DNA from: Pavlovales sp. CCMP2436
Taxonomy: Eukaryota > Haptophyta > Pavlovophyceae > Pavlovales
Direction of reading: 5' to 3'
DNA: 27,409 nucleotides
Assembly: GCA_026770615.1 (NCBI GenBank)
Contig: MU631657.1
Location: forward strand, 72,085 to 99,493
In this document: piece after piece, positions 8,163-16,072 of the stretch
Layout of the letters: the number at the start of each line of letters is the position of its first letter
How positions within the stretch are numbered: the first letter of the stretch is position 1
Notes under the pieces: generated by a model
Databases searched by the model: none
Seen by the model: only the letters and a program-made list of their open reading frames with translations
What the model was told of the DNA's origin: nothing
Program-made: the position numbers and the translations under genes

Positions 8163-8735
8163 ATGTCGCTGCATGTGGCGACGAGGACGGCGATGAGGAC
8201 GGGGAAAGGCCTGCGTGCGCCCATCCGACGCGCGAGCGGCGCCGTCGAGGTCCGCGAGACGGAGGGGGCGGTCGGAGTTGGACGGCAACTCGTGGCCTCC
8301 GCGCGCGTTCGCACGGAGGAGCGCGTCTTCAGCTTCCGCAGCCCCATCGGGGAGCTGGGCCGGTACTCCGTGCAGGTCAGTCGCAACGAGCACACCGTCG
8401 ACGAGCACGCGCCGTGGGCCATGATGAATCACTCTTGCGTGCCCTCGGTCCGGCTCGAGTTGAAGTCGATCGACGCGCACGATATCCCGACGAGGTGCGT
8501 TGAAATCGCCGTTATCGCGCGCCGTGAGCTTATGCCGGGCGACATCATCACGTTCGACTACAACACTACCGAGTGGCAGATGGCGGAGGGATTTTTGTGT
8601 GGCTGCGAGACGGAGAACAAGTGCACCGTCGGTGGGGCCTCCGCTCTACCCCCCGACAAGCTTGCTCGCTGGCTCGAGCACGGAGAGGGTCAGCACGCGA
8701 TGCTGCACATCCTCGAGCTGCTCCGCGGGCAGTAA
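8163..8735 (+). CDS. Compact SET-domain protein, probable protein-lysine methyltransferase
   Basis: 190 residues, start ATG at 8163, stop TAA. The order of SET motifs is right. An N-terminal strand region VEVRETEGAVGVGRQLVASA corresponds to the G-x-G cofactor loop. MMNHSCVPS at residues 87-95 is the N-H-S-C motif of the pseudoknot that binds S-adenosylmethionine. ITFDYNTTEW near 129-138 carries the conserved FDY with the catalytic-type tyrosine. LCGCETENKC (145-154) resembles the start of a post-SET zinc-binding Cys cluster. The protein is almost nothing but SET domain, as in short single-domain SET proteins of algae and some bacteria. Its substrate cannot be told from sequence. No intron is needed within this frame; a 5' exon could exist because a splice-acceptor-like ctcgcag ends at 8161. 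Confidence 0.83.
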   Translation: MSLHVATRTAMRTGKGLRAPIRRASGAVEVRETEGAVGVGRQLVASARVRTEERVFSFRSPIGELGRYSVQVSRNEHTVDEHAPWAMMNHSCVPSVRLELKSIDAHDIPTRCVEIAVIARRELMPGDIITFDYNTTEWQMAEGFLCGCETENKCTVGGASALPPDKLARWLEHGEGQHAMLHILELLRGQ

Positions 8736-8789
8736 CTCCGCGTCAAAACTCGTCATATCCGGAGAGTCGCGACTGCCTCTATTATATAC

Positions 8790-8878
8790 GCAGTGCTCAG
8801 ATCAGCACAGCTTCTAGGACAGTCAGACGTCAGAGCTTGAATCCAAGGGTGTACACCCTTGTTGAATCCCTATCAGTT
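8790..8878. repeat. Dispersed repeat E, copy 1
   Basis: The 89 bases (gcagtgctcagatcagca ... gaatccctatcagtta) match 13391-13456 beyond the assembly gap. This copy carries an extra 23-bp segment centred on a short palindrome (aagggtgtacaccctt). It lies immediately left of repeat D copy 1, and the second copy lies close to repeat D copy 2, so E and D may be parts of one larger element. Confidence 0.65.
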
Positions 8879-8897
8879 ATATCTACAGGATACTAAG

Positions 8898-9287
8898 AAG
8901 CCGGAAATTAAGACTGACGAAACCAAAACGGCGAGGGGAGAGGAGAGGGGGGAGGTGAGAGCGAGAGTGAGGGCGTGGTGGAGATGGGAACGGTGGCAGC
9001 GGTAGCCGCAGCAGCTCGAGAGAAGGAGACGGCAAGCTGTGGTGAAAGTCGAACGTGGGCGGCTGGGACGAGGACGACAGCGGCACATGGAAGGCGACGG
9101 CGGCGGCGAAAATGTGGCAAGGACAAGGACATCGGCGTGTCCGGCAACTCAACGATGTATTTTTTTCAGCGGTGGTCACGAAGCTCAGGCGCAGCTGGAG
9201 ACCTGCTGGAACGGCGGATTCACTTGCGAAAGTGACGTCGTTATGAACCGACGACGATGAGAGGACTCGAGCGGAATAAATTATATA
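8898..9287. repeat. Dispersed repeat D, copy 1 (390 bp)
   Basis: Nearly identical to 13832-14201 from aagccggaaattaagactga through gcggaataaattatata. Differences are a few substitutions, a 6-bp duplication (acaagg) and an extra ~17 bp around 9186-9205 in this copy. It contains no intact ORF: the minus strand has a Ser/Pro-rich open frame with no recognisable domain. It may be a SINE, a solo LTR or a non-autonomous DNA element; clear inverted ends were not found. Confidence 0.75.
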
Positions 9288-9421
9288 GGCTATGATTACG
9301 AATCTATTGATAGTTAAATAGTTAACTGTCGGTGATGAGGTGTAAGATAATCTAGCCGCCAATGGCAATCCTCTACCGGGTTCCTCTACCACCCTTGCTG
9401 CCAGGACGTATGTCTGACATC
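9288..9421. repeat. Flank and left part of an interrupted family A element
   Basis: 9360-9421 carries family A sequence (ctctaccacccttgctgcca, then gtctgacatc) that stops abruptly at the boundary of the Mutator-like element and resumes at 10740. 9288-9359 is AT-richer sequence without any recognised feature. Confidence 0.55.
9412..9421 (+). repeat. Left 10-bp target-site duplication
   Basis: gtctgacatc, repeated exactly at 10740-10749 on the other side of the 1318-bp element. The uninterrupted relative at 5875-5884 reads gtctgacgtcgacc. Confidence 0.8.
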
Positions 9422-9863
9422 AGAGGGGGGAGTAATGCATCAGATCTGCTGCATCACAATGTTTCGTGAATTGGATGTATCGGTGTATCGGATGCATAGT
9501 CATAAAAGGCTCCCGGGACCTAGCGTGGGAGATGTATCTAATGCCGGTTTAATTTATTTTGATGTATCATTTGATGTATCAAGGCCTGTTTGTACGCTAT
9601 AGGGGCCGATACAACACAATACAAACGCGATACAACGCGATACATCTGATGTTTCGTGTATTGGTACATCAGAAATATATTAGCGGCTCAGCATGGTTCA
9701 ACAGGTGTTGTTCAGTCACTGGCTTGGTCGACGTCAGGCTGAGGTCGAGCGATCGACCCAAACCCTCATGCACCAGCACGCACACCAAATGGTGTGAGTG
9801 TGTCACGCGCCCCGGCCCCCACGCCCCGCCTCGGCCGCGCCTCGGCCGCCGCAGCCCTGCCGT

Positions 9864-10350
9864 GGCGGCCGCAGGGAGCAGCATCGTCTTCGTAGCCTTG
9901 GTAGCCTTGAGCGGCGTCTCCGTGTGCGGCCCGCCGCCGCGCGCAGCAGCGCCCACCGCAAGTGCGCGACGCACATCCACTTGAGGACCCGAGCGAGACG
10001 GGTGGTAGAGAGGTGCCAGCGAGTACCTCAAGTGGACAGCATCGCGACGCTACGAGCGCGCACACTGCAGCGGCCGCAGGGAGCAGCATCGTCGTCGTCG
10101 TAGCCTTGGTAGCCTTGAGCGGCGTCTCCGCGTGCGGCCCGCCGCCGCGAGCAGCAGCGCCCACCGCAGCGCACGACGCACATCCACTTGAGGACCCGAG
10201 CGAGACGGGTGGTCGAGAGGTGCCAGCGAGTACCTCGAGTGGACAGCATCGCGCCGCTGCGAGCGCGCACACTGCGGTGGCCGCAGGAAGCAGCATCGTC
10301 GTCGTAGCCTTGGTAGCCTTGAGCGGCGTCTCCGCGTGCTGCTCGCCACC
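9864..10350. repeat. About 207-bp tandem repeat inside the Mutator-like element
   Basis: Blocks such as gcagcatcgtcgtcgtagcc and ccttggtagccttgagcg recur at about 9871, 10076 and 10283, a spacing of 205-207 bp, with a third partial unit. Each unit contains cttgaggacccgagcgagac. Confidence 0.85.
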
Positions 10351-10525
10351 GCGCGAAACAGCGCCCGTCACAGCACGTGACAGAAGCAATAGCATGGTGG
10401 CGAAGAGCAACATCATGGTGGCGAGCCAGGCAGCGCTCCCCTCGGGGGGCGCAGTTTCAGCTGCACGCTCGCGCAGCACAGGGAGCAGCGGGGCTACGAT
10501 GGCGGAGATACATCTCCCACGCTAG
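9962..10525 (+). CDS. Repeat-encoded ORF with hydrophobic segments (uncertain coding)
   Basis: 187 residues open. Two and a half repeats each encode a hydrophilic part (HPLEDPSETGGREVPAS) followed by a hydrophobic stretch of about 15-17 residues (SSIVVVVALVALSGVSA) that could be a membrane helix, then CGPPPRAAAPTA. The opposite strand is also open for 237 residues (9766-10479), with a hydrophobic start (LATMMLLFATMLLLL), so the coding strand is ambiguous. No homologue is recognised. It may be a captured host gene fragment or simply GC-rich repeat DNA without stops. Confidence 0.25.
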   Translation: MRDAHPLEDPSETGGREVPASTSSGQHRDATSAHTAAAAGSSIVVVVALVALSGVSACGPPPRAAAPTAAHDAHPLEDPSETGGREVPASTSSGQHRAAASAHTAVAAGSSIVVVALVALSGVSACCSPPRETAPVTARDRSNSMVAKSNIMVASQAALPSGGAVSAARSRSTGSSGATMAEIHLPR

Positions 10526-10554
10526 GTCCCTGAAGCTGTGAATTGCGATACATG

Positions 10555-10654
10555 AGCGCGCAGGAGCCTGCGTCGTAGCGCTAAGATCAGCTTGACTTGA
10601 ACTTGAAACACCGCCAGCGGCCTGAGCGCCAGCTCGAATCCCCCTTCATTAATA
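10555..10654 (+). repeat. Family B repeat nested in the Mutator-like right arm
   Basis: Shares caggagcctgcgt, agcgctaagatcagct, tgacttgaacttgaaac and cttcattaata with the other family B copies: 5945-6031 (minus), 11091-11165, 12119-12205, 12209-12265 and 12267-12357 (minus). It interrupts the inverted end of the surrounding element, so it inserted later. The ends always lie close to attaat and cgcgct. Class is unknown. Confidence 0.65.
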
Positions 10655-10739
10655 CATCAGCTGTATCGCGATGTATCGGTGATGTATCAGATACACGATA
10701 CATTGCGATACAGCAGATCTGAGGTATCACCCCCCCTCT

Positions 10740-10749
10740 GTCTGACATC
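10740..10749 (+). repeat. Right 10-bp target-site duplication
   Basis: gtctgacatc, identical to 9412-9421. Confidence 0.8.
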
Positions 10750-10804
10750 GACCAAGTCTGTGAGTGAACACCACCTGTTGTCGAACCATGCTGAGCTGCT
10801 TATA

Positions 10805-10962
10805 CAGGGGATCGCGGGCAATAAGAAACCGCCGTATTAAGAAACTGAGCCTCGTTTTTTTGCCCTTCGATCGTAAAATTTTAATTATTGTTTGTATGTA
10901 ATTTGCTAAGAAACTCAGCCTCAGCCTCAAAAAGCGCCGTTCTTATTGCCCGCGATTCCCTG
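10805..10962. mobile_element. TA-flanked MITE, copy M1 (158 bp)
   Basis: Inverted ends cagggg(a)tcgcgggcaataagaa on both sides, flanked by TA (10803-10804 and 10963-10964). Subterminal inverted motifs read aagaaactgagcctc and the complement of gctaagaaactcagcctc. The AT-rich centre includes gtttgtatgtaatttgct. The TA duplication and terminal CAG suggest mobilisation by a Tc1/mariner-superfamily transposase. No coding capacity. Confidence 0.85.
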
Positions 10963-11213
10963 TATATGACGTCGACGAATTCTGCGAGTGAACACATCCT
11001 GAACCATGCCGAACTGCTAATAATGTATGCCTGCCAGAACCCCCCTAGATGAATATTTGTAAGGACTCGGGCCACTTCGGCGGAGCGTGTCAGAGCCTGC
11101 GTCGGAGCGCTAAGATCAGCTTGGTGATTTGTCACACCGCCAGCCAAAAAACCCCTACATTAATATGTGCACTAAGTACAATATGTAGCTCATCTTTTTT
11201 TTGTTGATGTGGT
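10963..11213. repeat. Mosaic of family A and family B fragments; no gene
   Basis: 10967-11012 is a family A fragment (gacgtcgacgaattctgcga, gaaccatgccgaactgct). 11091-11165 is a family B copy (gagcctgcgtcggagcgcta ... ccctacattaata). Nothing coding is seen. Confidence 0.5.
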
Positions 11214-11331
11214 GTAAATATCTAGATTAACGTCCGTCACCTGACAGGTCTTCACCGGACCCAAGCGTTGAGAAACACTTGGATCAAGGGACTTTAGCAG
11301 ATCACACGGATACCGTACCCACCGCTGAATA
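11214..11331 (+). repeat. Intron-like repeat family C, divergent copy
   Basis: Shares tctagattaacgtccgtc at the left, a hairpin around caagcgttgagaaacacttg in the middle, and cacacggataccgt...cccaccgctga at the right with the copies at 16073 and 18590. The sequence inside the hairpins has diverged, but pairing is retained (acctg/caggt near 11243-11253). Confidence 0.6.
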
Positions 11332-11549
11332 TCCCTCCGTGAAGAGGGACGGGCGGGCGGGAGGCATCTTTGCAAGCGCCCCCCTTCGCGTTTTGCAACG
11401 CGGCGTTGCGCCTGTAGCGGCGCGACCACGCCTCGCGACGTGGCCGTCTCCAGCTCACTTCCGTACTTCCGGCCGTGAGAGGCGGGTGCCGGCGGAGGAG
11501 CTGGGCGCCGTCGCGGCGGCCGTCCCCCCAGGCCGCCGGTACGTCTTTA
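11332..11549. other. GC-rich segment, no supported gene
   Basis: Open on both strands without recognisable protein. A stretch at 11487-11525 (gccggcggaggag, gggcgccgtcgcggcggc) is repeated at 11801-11842, so the two lie on either side of MITE M2 as a direct duplication. Confidence 0.35.
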
Positions 11550-11715
11550 CAGTCATAGACGGGCATTAAGAAAGCTCGGCATCAACAAACTGAGCCTCAA
11601 TGTTTAAGCCAGTTCAGCATTGTTTGTATGTAATGTAACTATTGTTTGTATGTATTTTGCTAAGAAAGTGAGCCTCACTCTGTTTCTCTGCTTTCTTACT
11701 GCCCGTCTATGACTG
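11550..11715. mobile_element. TA-flanked MITE, copy M2 (166 bp)
   Basis: Inverted ends cagtcatagacgggca(t/g)taagaaag, flanked by TA (11548-11549 and 11716-11717). The body shares caaactgagcctca, attgtttgtatgtaatg and tgctaagaaagtgagcctca with M1. The termini differ from M1 in the outer 10 bp, so this is a subfamily. Confidence 0.85.
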
Positions 11716-11890
11716 TACCGACGGAACGCCAAGCGAGCACGTTGCGGCGAACTTGGGCACGTCGTCCACCTCCATCACCAAGTCCTTGTCCTGAACGCGA
11801 ATGCCGGCGGAGGAGTCGGGCGCCGTCGCGGCGGCGTCCCTTCGCGATGTACCCAGCTAGGCTGACTTCCAACAACTTCCAAGTATATAT
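11716..11890. other. Segment between MITE M2 and the giant inverted repeat; no gene
   Basis: GC-rich, open on both strands. The minus-strand frame of the giant repeat's left arm continues into it, without a recognisable domain. Confidence 0.3.
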
Positions 11891-12584
11891 CCAGTCCTTC
11901 CACCGCGCCCCCGCGCTGCGGCCCGCGCCCTGCACGCGCACACGAGTTCTCGACATTCAAAACCACATCGCTTCCCAGCGATACGTCACCGCTGGGATCA
12001 CCAATGGACTCGCTTGCTCGCGCACTGTCGGGCGGCCCCGCGTTGCGCAGCGACTCCAGCGCTTTGTTTTCGGTTTCCTCATCATCCACCACTTCTACCA
12101 GCTCCCCACTTCGACGTAGCGCGTAGGAGCCTGCGTCAGAGCGCTTAGATCAGCCTGACTTGAACTTGAAACGTACCGCCAGCCCGAACCCCCCTACATT
12201 AATATAATAGCCTGACTTGAACTTGAAACGTACCGCCAGCCCGAACCCCCCTACATTAATATATATTATATATTAATGTAGGGGGTTTCGGGCTGGCGGT
12301 ACATTTCAAATTCAAGTCAGACTGATCTAAGCGCTCTGACGCAGGCTCCTACGCGCTACGCTGAAGTGGGGAGCTGGTAGAAGTGGTGGATGATGAGGAA
12401 GCCGAAAACAAAGCGCTGGAGTCGCTGCGCAACGCGGGGTCGCCCGACAGTGCGCAAGCAAGCGAGTTCATTGGTGATCCCAGCGGTGACGTATCGCTGG
12501 GAAGCGATGTGGTTTTGAATGTCGAGAACTCGTGTGCGCGTGCAGGGCGCGGGCCGCAGCGCGGGGGCGCGGTGGAAGGACTGG
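11891..12584. repeat. Giant inverted repeat, 318-bp arms
   Basis: Left arm 11891-12265 and right arm 12267-12584 are inverted copies with only scattered mismatches. The left arm is 57 bp longer because of a tandem duplication (12152-12208 and 12209-12265); minus that, the arms are equal at 318. The centre (12252-12280) is a perfect 29-nt palindrome around T12266. The inner third of each arm is family B. Going outward, each arm carries the same open frame: MVDDEEAENKALESLRNAG at 12383 on plus, and MVDDEETENKALESLRNAG at 12092 on minus. A foldback transposon or an inverted duplication are both possible. Confidence 0.85.
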
Positions 12585-12688
12585 TTGGAGAGGGAGCCGA
12601 AGGAGCCGAGACGTCGAGCGCATATAATATACTCAAGTGGGCAACGACAATCCGGAGCACCGATGAGATCGAGCCATCTCACATATGA
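12383..12688 (+). CDS. Conserved acidic ORF in the right arm (uncertain, possibly an exon)
   Basis: About 101 residues: MVDDEEAENKALESLRNAG, then GDPSGDVSLGSDVVLNVENS, then a Gly/Arg-rich tail. The same frame is preserved in the left arm on the opposite strand, with mostly conservative changes. Upstream in the left arm the frame continues as SDAGSYALRRSGELVEVV, and SDAGSYALR is also readable at 6011-6037. Just upstream, ctgatctaagcgctctgacgcag looks like a branch site plus acceptor, so this may be a captured exon. No domain is recognised, and preservation could simply reflect recent duplication. Confidence 0.35.
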   Translation: MVDDEEAENKALESLRNAGSPDSAQASEFIGDPSGDVSLGSDVVLNVENSCARAGRGPQRGGAVEGLVGEGAEGAETSSAYNILKWATTIRSTDEIEPSHI

Positions 12689-12751
12689 GCGTTGTGTGTG
12701 TGGGGGGGGGGAGTGCCTGTGGCATCTGCTACGAGTTTATCACCAACCTCA
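12585..12751. other. Flank running into the assembly gap
   Basis: 12585-12690 continues the right-arm frame. 12700-12751 is a G-run followed by family A sequence (gcctgtggcatctgctacga, caccaacctca) cut by the gap. Confidence 0.5.
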
Positions 12752-13356
12752 NNNNNNNNNNNNNNNNNNNNNNNNNNNNNNNNNNNNNNNNNNNNNNNNN
12801 NNNNNNNNNNNNNNNNNNNNNNNNNNNNNNNNNNNNNNNNNNNNNNNNNNNNNNNNNNNNNNNNNNNNNNNNNNNNNNNNNNNNNNNNNNNNNNNNNNNN
12901 NNNNNNNNNNNNNNNNNNNNNNNNNNNNNNNNNNNNNNNNNNNNNNNNNNNNNNNNNNNNNNNNNNNNNNNNNNNNNNNNNNNNNNNNNNNNNNNNNNNN
13001 NNNNNNNNNNNNNNNNNNNNNNNNNNNNNNNNNNNNNNNNNNNNNNNNNNNNNNNNNNNNNNNNNNNNNNNNNNNNNNNNNNNNNNNNNNNNNNNNNNNN
13101 NNNNNNNNNNNNNNNNNNNNNNNNNNNNNNNNNNNNNNNNNNNNNNNNNNNNNNNNNNNNNNNNNNNNNNNNNNNNNNNNNNNNNNNNNNNNNNNNNNNN
13201 NNNNNNNNNNNNNNNNNNNNNNNNNNNNNNNNNNNNNNNNNNNNNNNNNNNNNNNNNNNNNNNNNNNNNNNNNNNNNNNNNNNNNNNNNNNNNNNNNNNN
13301 NNNNNNNNNNNNNNNNNNNNNNNNNNNNNNNNNNNNNNNNNNNNNNNNNNNNNNNN
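12752..13356. other. Assembly gap (605 N)
   Basis: All bases are N. A family A element enters from the left, and repeat E is found shortly after the right edge. Confidence 0.99.
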
Positions 13357-13390
13357 GCAGCCGACTAAGGCACGCAGCAGGCAATGGGCG

Positions 13391-13456
13391 ACGCAGCGCT
13401 CAGACCAGCAAAACATTCAGAACAGTCAGACGCCAGCTTGAATCCCTATCAGTAAA
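13391..13456. repeat. Dispersed repeat E, copy 2
   Basis: Matches 8790-8878 without the 23-bp palindromic insert (cagcgctcagaccagca, aacagtcagacgccagcttg, aatccctatcagta). Confidence 0.65.
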
Positions 13457-13465
13457 TATAATATA

Positions 13466-13628
13466 CAGGGTGTCGAGCGGGCAATAAGAAGCCGTAGCAT
13501 TAAGAAGCTGAGCCTCGTTTTTTTGCATCGTTTGTATGCAGTTTAAGCAAATTTAAGCATTGATTGTATGTAATTTGCTAACGAGCTCAGCCTCAAGCTC
13601 TAAATTCGCCCTTCTTATTCCCCGCGTG
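13466..13628. mobile_element. TA-flanked MITE, copy M3 (163 bp)
   Basis: Begins cagggtgtcgagcgggcaat and ends with the complement of a shortened version (cacgcggggaataagaagg). Flanked by TA at 13464-13465 and 13629-13630. Body motifs are as in M1 (aagaagctgagcctcg, gtatgtaatttgctaac). The right terminus has lost about 8 bases. Confidence 0.75.
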
Positions 13629-13641
13629 TAGAGGTCCCAAT

Positions 13642-13725
13642 TGTCAAGGTAATCTGACACTGGTCAGATTTACATGACTCGATCCTCCCTAACTCTCAGT
13701 CCGGAACATTCGCAGTCCAGCTAAG
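13642..13725 (+). repeat. 5' LTR start of the copia element
   Basis: 84 bases from tgtcaaggtaatctgacact to cattcgcagtccagctaag match 24483-24566 with about seven mismatches (roughly 92% identity). It begins with TG as LTRs do. The remaining 5' LTR and leader probably extend to about 14300 but are interrupted by repeat D copy 2. The internal promoter and primer-binding site could not be placed. Confidence 0.75.
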
Positions 13726-13831
13726 ATAGCAAGGAATTCGCGCAGCGGAGGAAGGATGATATGCGTAATCTCCATCGATGAAGGCAAGACACACTTAGAA
13801 GCAACAGATGACAGTCTGACCCAAGAATAAA

Positions 13832-14201
13832 AAGCCAGAAATTAAGACTGACGAAACCAAAACGGCGAGGGGAGAGGAGAGGGGAAAGGTGAGAGCGAGG
13901 GTGAGGACGTGGGGTGGAGATGGGAACGGTGGCATCGGCAGCCGCAGCAGCTCGAGAGAAGGAGACGGCAAGCTGTGGTGAAAGTCGAACGTGGGCGGCT
14001 GGGACGACGACGACAGCGGCACATGGAAGGCGGCGGCGGCGGCGACAATGTGGCAAGGACATCGGCGTGTCCGGCATCTCAACGATGTAATTTTTTTCAG
14101 TGGTGGTCACGAAGACCTACTGGAACGGCGGATTCACTTGCGAAAGTGACGTCGTTATGAACCGACGACGACGAGAGGACTCGAGCGGAATAAATTATAT
14201 A
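13832..14201. repeat. Dispersed repeat D, copy 2 (370 bp), inside the copia 5' region
   Basis: Second copy of 8898-9287. It lies between the LTR start and the gag ATG, so it either inserted into the LTR/leader or is part of this copia family's own LTR. The other copia end does not show it. Confidence 0.7.
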
Positions 14202-14449
14202 TGTCTTCACCGAAGATAAGTTTCTAGATTAAACTTGAGTCGTTTCTGCTCTCGCTTCTATTATTAGAAGTCACTCCCGTCGACAGCCCTCGACGGCGCT
14301 TCACTCCGGACCCCTGCGCCACCGCAGGAGTACCTCAGCACAAACGTTTGAGATCGTACGTATCTCCGGAACCTCGCGATCACCAACTCCCACGAGTTCG
14401 ATCGCCGCGTCGCGCCACCGCCTCGCCAACAAGAGCACGCGTTCTCACC
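14202..14449 (+). other. Copia leader (5' untranslated) region
   Basis: The 248 bases up to the gag ATG hold no gene. taagtttctagattaaac at 14216-14233 resembles the 5' end of intron-like family C. Confidence 0.4.
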
Positions 14450-15460
14450 ATGCTCAACCTCAGCCAGCCCAAGGCTGATGCGCGCGCCAAGGGCGCGACG
14501 CTCAAGAGCCCCACCGATATCATGGACAAGGAGACCCTGGTTAAGGTCCTCTACCTGGCGACGTAGCGCTACATCGCGCTCTCCCGCTCCATGAAGGGGC
14601 TCTCTTCAGACATCGTCGAGCTCCCAGCGTCTGGAGAATTCCTTTCCTTTCGGCTTCGGACGCCCGCCGAGTTCATCGACTACATACGGCTCCACCCCGG
14701 CGCGCTCTCGGTCAACACGGCCGTTATCCCCGCGGCCGACCGCGCAGACGACGACATCGTCAACGCGCACTTGGAGACCTTCTACGCCAACTCCGCCGAG
14801 ATCTACGGGCAGGCGTTGAGCGACAAGATCGACGACTCGATCCTGGATTTGATCAAGTGCCAGATCTCCACCCACAACCCGGACGAGATCACCTCCGGCT
14901 ACCTCTCTAACTCGTAGATCCTCAACTCCATCGAGCTCGTCAACGCCAACAAGAGTGTCGAGGCCCACGTCGGCGACCTCTACAAGTTTGCGACAGCAAT
15001 CGTCAGCATGCATGACTCAGCATCATCGACCTCTGGTGCTCAGATCCTCTCCGCAGTCCATCACCTCAAGCAGCTCTACGAGCCGCTCCTCGACTTGGAC
15101 CCAGCGGCGTTCGAGTAAATCATCCAGCTCAGCTCGATCACGTCGACGCCCTCGCTGCACTTCCTGCTCGCCCAGACCAATCAGATCACCCTCGACGCGT
15201 TCTCGTGGCCTGATGCGCGCGCGCGCTTCACGGATGAGCTGAGCAAGTTCATCGCCCCGCAGCGCGCAGCCCGCGCGCCGCCCGCTCACCCGTCCAGCTG
15301 CAACGCGCTAGTCAAGATGCAGGCGCTGGCGGCCAAGCCAGAGCTTGGAGGCGCCAAGAACTACAAGCAGATCCCCCGCAACAAGCTGTACAAGGGCGCC
15401 GCCCGTCCTCAGCTCTCATGCGAGTACTGCAAGAAGACCGGCCACGACACATGCCCTAGC
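14450..15460 (+). pseudogene. gag: Copia Gag, N-terminal part, three in-frame stops
   Basis: Starts at ATG 14450 (MLNLSQPKADARAKGATLKS). One frame runs to 15460, interrupted only by TAG 14564-14566, TAG 14915-14917 and TAA 15116-15118; no frameshift is needed. It has the helical, charged character of a retroviral-type Gag (for example DEITSGYLSNS, then ILNSIELVNANKSVEAHVGD) and a basic linker. It then has CEYCKKTGH, the first half of a C-x2-C-x4-H-x4-C zinc knuckle that binds element RNA. The knuckle is cut off: sequence after it belongs to a different element, and knuckle-like sequence resumes at about 19196. Gag normally forms the virus-like particle in the cytoplasm; this copy cannot make full-length protein. 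Confidence 0.8.
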
Positions 15461-16072
15461 GGCACATATCCTCACCTGCACATTCTCAGGCAATCAAACG
15501 GTTGTCAACGCGGAATGCAATGCGGTCACACTGGCCTTACAAGCACTGACTCACGAGCAAGAGCTATTCATCGGATGGGACCATGACACAGGCGTAAAAC
15601 GCCTAGACTGGCACAGACGACACCTAGACCGCAACCCCCTACCACACGGGTTAAGGGATCCCACGAGCTATGATTCAAATCCTCACTTCTACCGCCTACT
15701 CAGCCTCAAACAACGTGACGAGGCGCACGGACGCTACAGGAACGCGACTCACACTGCGGCACATACCAAATCGGATGATGAAGTAGCCAGAATTCTAAAT
15801 ACCTCGGGAGCGGTACGTCACGCTGACGCCTCGAGAGCTAGAATAGTGACAGCAGAGGCGCTAAAGAGAGTGACCCGGCTCTTCATCTTTACACGAGACG
15901 ACAAATGGCGCAGCCAGGCTGATTTGCCTCCCCACCTCCAACCCCCGGCTGTCATAAAGCTCGTGCAGAACGCATTGAGTGACTGGGGCTCAAAGGCAGT
16001 AGCAGTACACAGAGAAGCCGCCACAGTACAGCTCACAAAAAACACGCTCACAGCCCAGTGCTGGGCAATAGC

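Larger units (their letters stand above)
9422..10739. mobile_element. Mutator-like non-autonomous element (1318 bp)
   Basis: Flanked by exact 10-bp duplications and bounded by inverted ends. The left end agaggggggagtaatgcatc pairs with the complement of ctgaggtatcaccccccctct, and both continue into cagatctgctg. An inner block (gggacctagcgtgggagatg at about 9516-9535) pairs with 10510-10529. The right arm is longer because a family B copy (10555-10654) is inserted in it. Subterminal regions are full of tgatgtatc-type motifs, possible transposase sites. Long inverted ends plus 9-10-bp target duplications are typical of Mutator-like elements. No transposase is encoded; the interior carries a family A fragment and a 207-bp tandem repeat, which would fit a gene-capturing Pack-MULE-type element. 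Confidence 0.78.

Noticed and set aside
12519..13487. ORFs spanning the assembly gap
   Set aside because: They exist only because N bases contain no stops; there is no real sequence to support them.
14606..15013. Minus-strand ORF of 135 residues opposite the copia Gag
   Set aside because: It is an antisense shadow of the Gag frame; its Val/Asp-rich composition mirrors the plus-strand codons.
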